Shown: piece by piece, positions 1 to 5,392 of the stretch
Numbering within the stretch: position 1 is the stretch's first letter
Layout: every line of letters starts with the position of its first letter
Assembly (NCBI GenBank): GCA_003526465.1
Contig: DPWD01000309.1
Location: 1 to 5,800 of the forward strand
Source of the DNA: Hyphomonadaceae bacterium
Lineage (GTDB): Bacteria; Pseudomonadota; Alphaproteobacteria; Caulobacterales; Aquidulcibacteraceae
Direction: 5' to 3'
Length of the DNA stretch: 5,800 nucleotides
Notes under the pieces: model-generated
Told to the model about the DNA's origin: nothing
The model's database searches: none
The model's input: the letters and a program-made list of their open reading frames with translations, nothing else
Translations under genes and position numbers: made by a program

Positions 1-22
1 CTCAAATCGAGAACCGCTCTAG

Positions 23-1939
23 ATGCTCGGTTCATGCAAACAATGCGACGGCGTCGTTTCCGAAAAGGCGGTGCATTGTCCGCATTGCGGAGTTCAACAG
101 CCTTTCCAGGCAATTCGCCTGGCCCCCGGTGGGAACGGCAACGAAAGTACGTCCGACCCCATGCTAGGAGCGGCTGACAAGTCGGGCCACTCCGAGTCGG
201 CCCCTCAGTCACCGTCAGATGCCGCCTGGGCTGCGGGCCTTTACGCTTCCGAGGTAAGGCCCTCGCCGCCTTGGCCGGTCATCATGTTTAGTTTTCGCGG
301 TAGGCTCAACCGCCTCGGATACCTTGCTTACTTGCTTGGGCCTTATGTGGTGTTTTTAGGGCTCGTCCTGCTTTTTGCGTACGGATATCTCCTTGAATCC
401 GGCGGCACTGTGCTCCTTATTCTTTTCGTGCTCCAAATCCCAATTGGTTTGGCTGCGGCCGTGCGGCGCTTCCACGACATGGATCATTCAGGGTGGATGT
501 TGGCAGCCCTGCTCGTTCCCTTCTGGAACATTTGGCTGGCGATCCAATTGTTGGTCTGGCCAGGAACCCCAGGATACAACCAATACGGGGCGCCGCCTCC
601 GGCGGCGCCAAACAGGAGCAGGTTTCGTCTTCCGGTCATCATCGCTGCAGCGGCGGCCCTCTTGATTGTCGGCTTTGGCGTGTCACGCTTGTTTCCTACC
701 CAATCTCCTGAGGGGGCTCTGAACGCGGCGCAAAGCGCGGACAAAAACGGACTTCCATCGTACGACGAGTTTGGCAACATCGTAACCGATGAAGCGGCCT
801 CACAGCAGCGCGGATTCGTACAAGAAAACTATCACGAGCTGATTATCCCTGGCGAATTAGGAGCTGGCGGCTGCACTGCAGACGATCCATCGGGCGTACC
901 GAGCCGAACGGCCATCGAGTTTTACAATTGTGGCGCCGTCCGCTTGGGCCGAGGCGAGCACGGACGCGCCATCGCCGATTTCACCGAGGCGATTCGTCTT
1001 GAGCCACGGGCGGAGGCCTTCGCCTTTCGCGGGGTCGCCTACTACGACCAAGGCGACCATGCTCGCGCCATCGCCGACTACAATGAAGCGATCCGGCTTG
1101 ATCCGCGCCTCGCGCTCGCCTTCAACAACCGCGGGCTCGCCCACTACGACCAAGGGAACCTTGCTCGCGCCATCGCCGACTACAATGAAGCGGTCCGGCT
1201 TGATCCGCGCCTCGCGCTCGCCTTCAATAATCGCGGGTTCGCATACCTCGGGCAGGGCGCCTACCCTCGCGCCACGGCAGATTTTGATGAAGCGATCCGA
1301 CTCGATCCGCGACTTGCACTCGCCTTCAATAATCGCGGGCTCACCTACCACGGGCAGGGCAACCATGCTCGCGCCATCGCCGACTACAATGAGGCGATCC
1401 GACTCAATCCGGGCCTCGCGCTCATCTTCAACAATAGAGGCCGCACTTATGAAGAGCTAGGTGACCGCGTCCACGCCATCGCCGATTTCACCGAGGCGAT
1501 TCGTCTCAATCCGCGGATCGCCCTCGTCTATAGCAATCGTGGCGCTGCCCACTATGCGCAGGGCGACTACGTGCGCGCAATCGCCGACTACGATGAGGCG
1601 ATCCGTCTCGATCCACGGTTGGCCGCAGCGTTCAACAATCGCGGCCTCGCCCACAACGAACAAGGCGATCTCGTCCGCGCCATCGCGGACTATACCGAGG
1701 CGATCCGGCTCGACCCAAGCCTCGCCGTCGCCTTCGCCAACCGCGGCGACGCCTATTCCGCACAAGGCGACCGCGCCCGAGCCGAAGCGGACTATCGCGA
1801 GGCAGCCCGCCTCGATCCCGGCCAAAGCGAAGCCGCAGCGCCGCAACAATTCCCAGTGTACGACGACGCGGGGCATCTACTCGAGCCGGGATACGAGTAT
1901 TTCGACGATCAGGGCAACCCGGTCGTCCCCCGCAACTAG
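23..1939 (+). CDS. Zinc ribbon-DUF805-TPR membrane protein
   Basis: This 638-residue protein is probably a membrane-anchored scaffold; its partner is unknown. Seen in order: a zinc ribbon with C5, C8, C19 and C22 (CxxC-x10-CxxC); a low-complexity linker (about 30-85); a DUF805-type domain (about 88-192) with the typical FRGRLNR opening, an RRFHD motif at 148-152 and the PGTPGYNQYG end; hydrophobic helices at about 101-123, 128-147 and 157-179; another helix at about 204-220; a linker; nine TPR units (297-601) with the consensus AIADYxEAIRLDP; and an acidic tail with YDDAG and YFDDQGNP. The start is firm: an in-frame TAG at 20-22 directly precedes the ATG, and the first zinc cysteine is residue 5. 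The Shine-Dalgarno is weak (GAGAA at 9-13). TPRs bind protein partners and DUF805 is a membrane domain of unknown function. The membrane-domain DNA is poorer in GC than the TPR part. Confidence 0.9.
   Translation: MLGSCKQCDGVVSEKAVHCPHCGVQQPFQAIRLAPGGNGNESTSDPMLGAADKSGHSESAPQSPSDAAWAAGLYASEVRPSPPWPVIMFSFRGRLNRLGYLAYLLGPYVVFLGLVLLFAYGYLLESGGTVLLILFVLQIPIGLAAAVRRFHDMDHSGWMLAALLVPFWNIWLAIQLLVWPGTPGYNQYGAPPPAAPNRSRFRLPVIIAAAAALLIVGFGVSRLFPTQSPEGALNAAQSADKNGLPSYDEFGNIVTDEAASQQRGFVQENYHELIIPGELGAGGCTADDPSGVPSRTAIEFYNCGAVRLGRGEHGRAIADFTEAIRLEPRAEAFAFRGVAYYDQGDHARAIADYNEAIRLDPRLALAFNNRGLAHYDQGNLARAIADYNEAVRLDPRLALAFNNRGFAYLGQGAYPRATADFDEAIRLDPRLALAFNNRGLTYHGQGNHARAIADYNEAIRLNPGLALIFNNRGRTYEELGDRVHAIADFTEAIRLNPRIALVYSNRGAAHYAQGDYVRAIADYDEAIRLDPRLAAAFNNRGLAHNEQGDLVRAIADYTEAIRLDPSLAVAFANRGDAYSAQGDRARAEADYREAARLDPGQSEAAAPQQFPVYDDAGHLLEPGYEYFDDQGNPVVPRN
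911..1825 (+). repeat. Tandem 102-bp TPR-coding repeat, nine units
   Basis: The TPR part of the preceding gene is a tandem DNA repeat with a 102-bp period (34 codons). Units start near 911, 1013, 1112, 1214, 1316, 1418, 1520, 1622 and 1724; the second is one codon short (33 residues). Conservation reaches the nucleotide level: bases 1061-1125 match 1163-1227 with one mismatch (1091 against 1193), and the word GCTCGCGCCATCGCC recurs at 1061, 1163 and 1367, exactly one and three periods apart. The outer units are more diverged. This suggests recent duplication or gene conversion among the central units. Confidence 0.9.
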
Positions 1940-1992
1940 CCGGCGATTGCGCGGATGCGCCTCGGTCGGGGGGACGGTCACCCAAACGCTGC

Positions 1993-2020
1993 TTGCCGAC
2001 CGGTATAACCCCAGTTATAC
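1993..2020 (+). promoter_or_regulatory. Putative promoter of the toxin-antitoxin operon
   Basis: A sigma-70-like pair can be read: TTGCCG (1993-1998) as -35 and TTATAC (2015-2020) as -10, separated by 16 bp. Transcription would then start near 2026-2028, essentially at the antitoxin ATG at 2028. No Shine-Dalgarno precedes that ATG, which agrees with a leaderless mRNA. An alternative -10, TATAAC at 2004-2009, would give a short leader but has no convincing -35. This is a reading by eye and is inference. Confidence 0.5.
2003..2020. promoter_or_regulatory. Palindromic operator of the toxin-antitoxin operon
   Basis: GTATAAC (2003-2009) and GTTATAC (2014-2020) form a perfect 7-bp inverted repeat around CCCA, ending 7 bp before the antitoxin start. 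The right arm contains the proposed -10 hexamer. Ribbon-helix-helix antitoxins commonly bind such dyads as dimers and repress their own operon, usually with the toxin as co-repressor. The repeat is seen directly; its role as operator is inferred from position and family. Confidence 0.65.
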
Positions 2021-2027
2021 TCCACCC

Positions 2028-2270
2028 ATGAAAACCGCCATCTCCATCCCCGATCCCATCTTCCAAGAGGCCGAGCGGCTGGCCAAGGAGCGCGGGCTCT
2101 CGCGCAGCGAATTGTACGCGCGGGCCGTTGCCGAATACCTCAAGGACCAGCGCTATGCCGGCGTGCGTGAGCAGCTTGACGCGATCTACGCGGCTGAGCC
2201 GGGCGCGTCCGATATCGATCCGCTGCTCAAACGCATGCAGGCGGCGTCCGTGCCCAAAGAAGAATGGTGA
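2028..2270 (+). CDS. Ribbon-helix-helix antitoxin, MazE-like partner
   Basis: This 80-residue protein is probably the DNA-binding antitoxin of the adjacent MazF-like toxin. Residues 2-9 (KTAISIPD) form the expected DNA-contacting beta strand. Two helices follow, at about 10-23 (PIFQEAERLAKERG) and 25-41 (SRSELYARAVAEYL), giving the beta-alpha-alpha layout of CopG/MetJ-type ribbon-helix-helix proteins. The tail (43-80, ending VPKEEW) is the likely toxin-neutralising segment. The reading frame stays open far upstream inside the TPR gene, but the domain begins right at this ATG and the operator lies just before it, so 2028 is the sensible start. The stop overlaps the toxin start, indicating translational coupling. 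In such systems the antitoxin is usually protease-labile. Confidence 0.88.
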   Translation: MKTAISIPDPIFQEAERLAKERGLSRSELYARAVAEYLKDQRYAGVREQLDAIYAAEPGASDIDPLLKRMQAASVPKEEW

Positions 2271-2608
2271 TGCGGCGCGGCGAAATCTGGTGGGCGTCGC
2301 TGCCTGAGCCCGTGGGTTCCGGCCCTGGCTATCGCCGCCCGGTTCTCGTCGTGCAATCCGACGAATTCAACCAAAGCGCCATCCGCACCACCATCTGCGC
2401 CGTGATCACCTCCAATTTGCGCTTGGCCGATGCGCCGGGAAACGTGCGCCTGTCGCGCCGCGCCAGCGGGCTGAGCAAGGATTCGGTGGTGAACGTCTCG
2501 CAGCTCATCACGGTAGACAAGCAATTGCTCACCGAGCGCATCGGGCGCATTGCGCCAACGGCATTACGCGACGTCGAAGTCGGGATGCGTCTGGTTTTGG
2601 CGCTTTGA
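2270..2608 (+). CDS. MazF-family endoribonuclease toxin
   Basis: This protein of about 112 residues belongs to the MazF/PemK family, which cleaves RNA at short specific sequences and stalls growth when the antitoxin is lost. Seen: the N-terminal strand RRGEIWWASL, the GYRRPVLVVQ segment, the AVITSN strand, and late DSVVNVSQL and TVDKQLLTERIG segments. By position R23 (of RRP) and T47 (of ITS) match R25 and T48 of Bacillus subtilis MazF, which are catalytic. Length is normal and no key residue appears lost, so it is probably active. Two starts are possible. ATG 2264 adds MV and overlaps the antitoxin by 7 bp. ATG 2270 shares one base with the antitoxin TGA. I prefer 2270 because the purine tract AAAGAAG (2256-2262) lies 7 nt before it. 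Cleavage specificity cannot be read from the sequence. Confidence 0.92.
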   Translation: MRRGEIWWASLPEPVGSGPGYRRPVLVVQSDEFNQSAIRTTICAVITSNLRLADAPGNVRLSRRASGLSKDSVVNVSQLITVDKQLLTERIGRIAPTALRDVEVGMRLVLAL

Positions 2609-2726
2609 GCAACCGCTGGCGAGGACGCCCGCAGGCTACATTGTCGAAACGCTGATCGGGAAAGAGGCGGAGTCTGGTTCATCAAATCATTGACCGCTCC
2701 CTCAGGCCCTGCGCTCCATACTTCCG

Positions 2727-3113
2727 CTAACCGGCTTCTTCACAGTCCAGGTATTGCGCCCACACCCAGCCGCTCGGCGCCGCGCCTTCCGACAGCGCAA
2801 TCTGCGCCCAATCGTTCTGCCGCGCGTCGGGTGCGGCATTGGTGCGCCACACTTGCACGCCGTCGGGGAGTTCGATCACGATGGTCTCCGCTTGCGGCGC
2901 GACACGCACGTTGAGCGGCTCGTTTGTGGGATCGGCTATTATGCAGCGGACCACGCCCCGGTTTGCCGCCATCGCCGAAGCCTGTTGCACTTGGGCGCTG
3001 TCCGGTTTGGAAATCCAAGGCGCGTCTTCATCGCCCGTCACCCAGGCATAAATGCCGATGACTGACGCTAGTCCAGCCACCGTGCCGCCGACGCCACCGA
3101 CCCACTTCATCAT
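2727..3113 (-). CDS. Membrane-anchored SH3-like domain protein
   Basis: A 128-residue protein begins with one hydrophobic helix (about 4-25, VGGVGGTVAGLASVIGIYAW), followed by a short linker and a domain of about 70 residues resembling bacterial SH3 (SH3b). Recognisable pieces are LNVRVAP (67-73), ELPDGVQVW (81-89), a DWAQI strand (101-105) and the closing SGWVWAQYL (114-122). Such domains are usually extracytoplasmic and many bind cell-wall peptides; the ligand here is unknown. C57 and C124 bracket the domain and could form a disulfide. The frame stays open to 3206, but GGGAGG (3124-3119 on the minus strand) lies just ahead of tandem ATGs at 3113 and 3110, so the start is one of these. It lies 89 bp downstream of the oxidoreductase gene on the same strand, so shared transcription is possible. 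Confidence 0.75.
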   Translation of the reverse strand: MMKWVGGVGGTVAGLASVIGIYAWVTGDEDAPWISKPDSAQVQQASAMAANRGVVRCIIADPTNEPLNVRVAPQAETIVIELPDGVQVWRTNAAPDARQNDWAQIALSEGAAPSGWVWAQYLDCEEAG

Positions 3114-3118
3114 GTGCG

Positions 3119-3124
3119 CCTCCC
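3119..3124 (-). promoter_or_regulatory. Shine-Dalgarno fixing the SH3-like protein start
   Basis: On the minus strand GGGAGG lies 5 nt before ATG 3113 and 8 nt before ATG 3110. It decides against the longer open frame that begins at 3206, whose extra residues are basic and do not resemble a signal. Confidence 0.7.
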
Positions 3125-3202
3125 AACGCCCAGCCCCTTTGAACCCCATTCCAGACTGGGCGACAAGCGGCTGTGCGGTCCAGGCAAGCCGCCAACGTTG
3201 TT

Positions 3203-4165
3203 TCAAGTTGCCAACACCACCACAGCATTCCCCACCTTCCGCCCGCTCTCCGCGTACGCGTGCGCCTCCGCGATCTGCTCCAAGCTGTAGCGCCGCCCGA
3301 TCACCGGCTTGAGCTTGCCCGCTTCCGCGAGTTCGCGCAGCAGCGCGAGATCGCCCTCTTTCGTAAGCGCCACGCCGGAGATCACTTTGGTGGGGCTCGT
3401 GGCGGAAACCCAGACGCCGGCGAGCATCGCTTCGGGGCCGGCGTCCACCAGCAGATAAATGCCCCCACGCTTCAGCGCACGGAGGCTGCGTGAAAAGCCG
3501 CTATAGCCCACCGTATCCATGATCACGTCATAGACGCGCCCCGCGCGCGAGAAATCGTCCTTGGTGTAGTCGATCGCGTCATCGGCGCCGATTGAGCGCA
3601 CCAGGTCGAGATTGGCGCCGCTGCACACGCCGGTCACATGCGCGCCGAAATGGCGTTTGGCGATCTGCACCGAGGCCGTGCCCACCGCGCCGGACGCGCC
3701 GTAGATCAGCACGCGCTGCCCGGGCTTTATGTTCGCTTGCCGCAGGAAGTGCAGCGCGGTGACGCCGGCATAGGAAAGCGGCGCTGCCTCCTCGAAGCTC
3801 AGATTGGCGGGCTTGCGCTCAAGCCCCCTGCCCGCCGCGACGCACACATATTCGGCATGCGCACCAAACTTCGTGCCCGCCGAGCCGAACACTTCATCGC
3901 CGGCGGCAAAGCGCGTCACGTTCGCGCCAACAGCCTCCACCACGCCCGCCACCTCCATGCCGAGGATGGTGATCTTCGGACGGGTCAAACCGTTCATGGC
4001 GCGGATCAAAAACGGCGCGGGCCTGCGGAAGCGCCAGTCCGGCGCGACCACCGTCGCGGCATGAACGCGCACAAGCACTTCTTCGTCGCCAGGGCTGGGC
4101 TTGGGAACCTCTTCGATCCGCAGCACGTCGGGTGGTCCGTAGGCGCGGTAGATGGCGGCTTTCAT
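3203..4165 (-). CDS. Zinc-independent MDR oxidoreductase
   Basis: This 320-residue protein belongs to the medium-chain dehydrogenase/reductase superfamily, close to quinone oxidoreductases and proteins annotated as NAD(P)-dependent alcohol dehydrogenase. Seen: the GroES-like N-terminal domain (MKAAIYRAYGPPDVL, LGMEVAGVVEAVG at 68-80, GDEVFG at 89-94), the Rossmann nucleotide motif YGASGAVGT (155-163) and the usual end SGRKVGNAVV (308-316, matching the family's GHKxGNVVI). The cysteine cluster of the structural zinc lobe is absent and no catalytic-zinc cysteine sits early in the protein, so it should be zinc-free and prefer NAD(P)H. The substrate cannot be predicted. The frame extends to 4255, but the family's N-terminus begins at ATG 4165; the Shine-Dalgarno there is poor. 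An SH3-like gene follows on the same strand. Confidence 0.92.
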   Translation of the reverse strand: MKAAIYRAYGPPDVLRIEEVPKPSPGDEEVLVRVHAATVVAPDWRFRRPAPFLIRAMNGLTRPKITILGMEVAGVVEAVGANVTRFAAGDEVFGSAGTKFGAHAEYVCVAAGRGLERKPANLSFEEAAPLSYAGVTALHFLRQANIKPGQRVLIYGASGAVGTASVQIAKRHFGAHVTGVCSGANLDLVRSIGADDAIDYTKDDFSRAGRVYDVIMDTVGYSGFSRSLRALKRGGIYLLVDAGPEAMLAGVWVSATSPTKVISGVALTKEGDLALLRELAEAGKLKPVIGRRYSLEQIAEAHAYAESGRKVGNAVVVLAT

Positions 4166-4224
4166 GAGCCCATCGCTTAGCAGCCGCCGTAACCCCGCGA
4201 CAATCGGGGGCGCAAGGCAGGCGT

Positions 4225-4240
4225 GCCGGTATTGACCGGC
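4225..4240. promoter_or_regulatory. Perfect inverted repeat between oxidoreductase and tRNA-Asp
   Basis: GCCGGT (4225-4230) and ACCGGC (4235-4240) form a perfect 6-bp dyad around ATTG. It lies about 60 bp upstream of both divergent genes and overlaps the proposed -35 of the tRNA promoter. It could be an operator for the oxidoreductase gene or chance in GC-rich DNA. No regulator gene is adjacent. Confidence 0.35.
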
Positions 4241-4258
4241 CCCGCGGCATGGCATAAC
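4232..4258 (+). promoter_or_regulatory. Putative tRNA-Asp promoter
   Basis: TTGACC (4232-4237) resembles a -35 element and CATAAC (4253-4258) a -10 element. The 15-bp spacer is slightly short. Transcription would start near 4265, about 30 nt before the mature tRNA, which is a normal 5' leader for RNase P processing. Read by eye only. Confidence 0.4.
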
Positions 4259-4296
4259 CCGTCGCCTCTCGCGAAAGGCCCCGAGGCCAGCGAAAC

Positions 4297-4373
4297 GCGG
4301 GTGTAGCTCAGTCGGTTAGAGCGCCGGCCTGTCACGCCGGAGGTCGCGGGTTCGAGTCCCGTCACTCGCGCCA
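4297..4373 (+). tRNA. tRNA-Asp (anticodon GUC)
   Basis: A complete 77-nt cloverleaf. The acceptor stem pairs GCGGGTG (4297-4303) with CACTCGC (4363-4369), including one G-U pair; the discriminator is G4370 and the CCA end is encoded (4371-4373). The anticodon stem CCGGC/GCCGG (4324-4328 and 4336-4340) encloses the loop CTGTCAC with GTC at 4331-4333, which reads the aspartate codons GAC and GAU. The T arm is GCGGG-TTCGAGT-CCCGT (4346-4362). The D arm contains TAGCTCAGTCGGTTAGA. No intron or defect is visible. Confidence 0.98.
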
Positions 4374-4378
4374 TTTTT
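4374..4378 (+). terminator. Short T run after tRNA-Asp
   Basis: Five Ts follow directly after the encoded CCA. The preceding structure is the tRNA itself, so this is at best a weak terminator, and transcription may continue into the lipoprotein gene 118 bp further on. The rest of the stretch to 4496 shows only loose inverted repeats (CTCG 4397-4400 with CGAG 4408-4411; CGGAT 4392-4396 with ATCCG 4422-4426) and no clear promoter. Confidence 0.25.
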
Positions 4379-4496
4379 CCGCTGCCCTGCCCGGATCTCG
4401 GGTCGCGCGAGCGGCGCCAATATCCGAATCGACAGCCATACCCGGTAATGCCAATGTGATCGGCGGCCTGGGGAGGCGAAAAGGGGCGCTGCATCC

Positions 4497-5381
4497 ATGA
4501 GGAGATCAGCTTTCGCGCGCTTGGCGTTGTTTGCGCCTGGCTTGGCGCTCGCAATTGCCGCCTGCGCCGAGTTAGGGCTCGACATCCCAGATTCCGCCGG
4601 CCCAAGGCCCCCAGGCGAAATCCGCACTGGCGCGGCTGAAATGGCGCTGCAGGCGGTCGAGCGCGACATCGCCGCTGAGGAAATCGCGCGCGCGGTCCAG
4701 CGGCTGGTTGAAGAAGCGCAGCTCTGCATGAGCTGGCCAGCGCTCTGGTTGGAGGATTCTGGCCGGCGCACCCAGTTCCTGGCGCGCTACGATCTGATGG
4801 CGCGCGACTGGGGCGCGGAGGTTACCGCCGAGAGCGCCGCGCGCATGCAGGAATTTGTCGACCTCGGCTTCTTGACCGCGCAAGCGAGGCAAGCCGTCGG
4901 GCCAGGCGTCGTGCTCTATACGCTGTCGCCCGAACAGGGGCAGGCGGCGATGCAGGGCTCGCCCTATGGCGGGGCTCGGCCCTCTTTCTGTGGGCCATCG
5001 GGGCGGCGCCTGCGGGAAATCACCAATATCGAGTGGGGCGAGTTCGATTGCGGCAATCTGCGCGTGAATTTCACCCACGTCGCTGACGATTGGCCGGCGT
5101 GGGCGCGCACCGAGGGCGCGCGCGCACGCATCGCGCAGACGTGGTCGCCGCCGGGCCAATCCTTGACCGGGCGCGTCACGCTCAGCCGGCAATGGTACCG
5201 GCGCGATAGCCTGCCCGGCGGAGATTTCGAGAACGGCTCGCTGCGGTCGGTTTGTTTCGACCCGGTGCGGACGCGCTTTGCCGGTTCGGACCTTGACCTC
5301 AACATTGGCGCGGGGGCGCTTGGGGTCGACGTGGATGCGCCCCTACCCGACCAGCAAGCAAATACCGCGCCGATGAATTGA
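4497..5381 (+). CDS. Putative lipoprotein of unrecognised family
   Basis: This 294-residue protein starts with a lipoprotein signal: basic MRR, a hydrophobic stretch (6-20) and a lipobox IAAC with the acylated cysteine at C23, so it should be anchored to a membrane on the periplasmic side. I do not recognise the mature part. Residues 46-75 look helical (AAEMALQAVERDIAAEEIARAVQRLVEEA). The middle (about 80-150) has scattered Trp and Leu. About 165-260 looks strand-rich (ITNIEWGEFDCGNLRVNFTHV; RVTLSRQWYRRDS). C77, C165, C185 and C253 could form two disulfides, as expected for an exported protein. The ATG is preceded by AAGGGG (4481-4486) at 10 nt, and GGGGAGG lies further upstream. The signal peptide supports this start. 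It lies downstream of tRNA-Asp and is convergent with der. Confidence 0.78.
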   Translation: MRRSAFARLALFAPGLALAIAACAELGLDIPDSAGPRPPGEIRTGAAEMALQAVERDIAAEEIARAVQRLVEEAQLCMSWPALWLEDSGRRTQFLARYDLMARDWGAEVTAESAARMQEFVDLGFLTAQARQAVGPGVVLYTLSPEQGQAAMQGSPYGGARPSFCGPSGRRLREITNIEWGEFDCGNLRVNFTHVADDWPAWARTEGARARIAQTWSPPGQSLTGRVTLSRQWYRRDSLPGGDFENGSLRSVCFDPVRTRFAGSDLDLNIGAGALGVDVDAPLPDQQANTAPMN

Positions 5382-5392
5382 CGCCCGCGTCG

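Noticed and set aside
857..1366. Minus-strand repetitive open frame (VVGEPAIIEGE repeats)
   Set aside because: Its repeats mirror the TPR-coding DNA repeat; it is a shadow frame with no start signal.
1461..2027. Upstream extension of the antitoxin frame
   Set aside because: This is a Ser/Thr/Pro/Arg-rich shadow of the TPR gene. The ribbon-helix-helix fold starts at ATG 2028, right after the operator.
2609..2726. Possible terminator or promoter in the gap between the toxin and SH3-like genes
   Set aside because: Only a 4-bp stem (GGCG 2618-2621 with CGCC 2626-2629) without a T run, and a TTGACC at 2690 with no -10 at usable spacing.
3114..3206. 31-residue N-terminal extension of the SH3-like protein
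   Set aside because: A strong GGGAGG lies before ATG 3113/3110, and the extension covers the intergenic inverted repeat.
4166..4255. 30-residue N-terminal extension of the oxidoreductase
   Set aside because: MDR proteins begin with MKAxxYxxYG, which starts at 4165; the extension lies over the promoter and palindrome region.
4346..4373. tRNA-Asp 3' end as an integration site
   Set aside because: I found no second copy of the tRNA 3' end and no integrase gene in the window.
4177..4605. Minus-strand open frame containing ARVTGLEPATSGVTGRRSN
   Set aside because: It is the antisense translation of tRNA-Asp plus flanks, a known type of database artefact.
4316..4771. Minus-strand open frame ending SDGTRTRDLRRDRPAL
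   Set aside because: Also antisense to tRNA-Asp and to the start of the lipoprotein gene; no domain.
5116..5131. Alternating purine-pyrimidine run (possible Z-DNA)
   Set aside because: A 16-nt GC-rich run inside a coding region, explained by Ala/Arg codons in GC-rich DNA.
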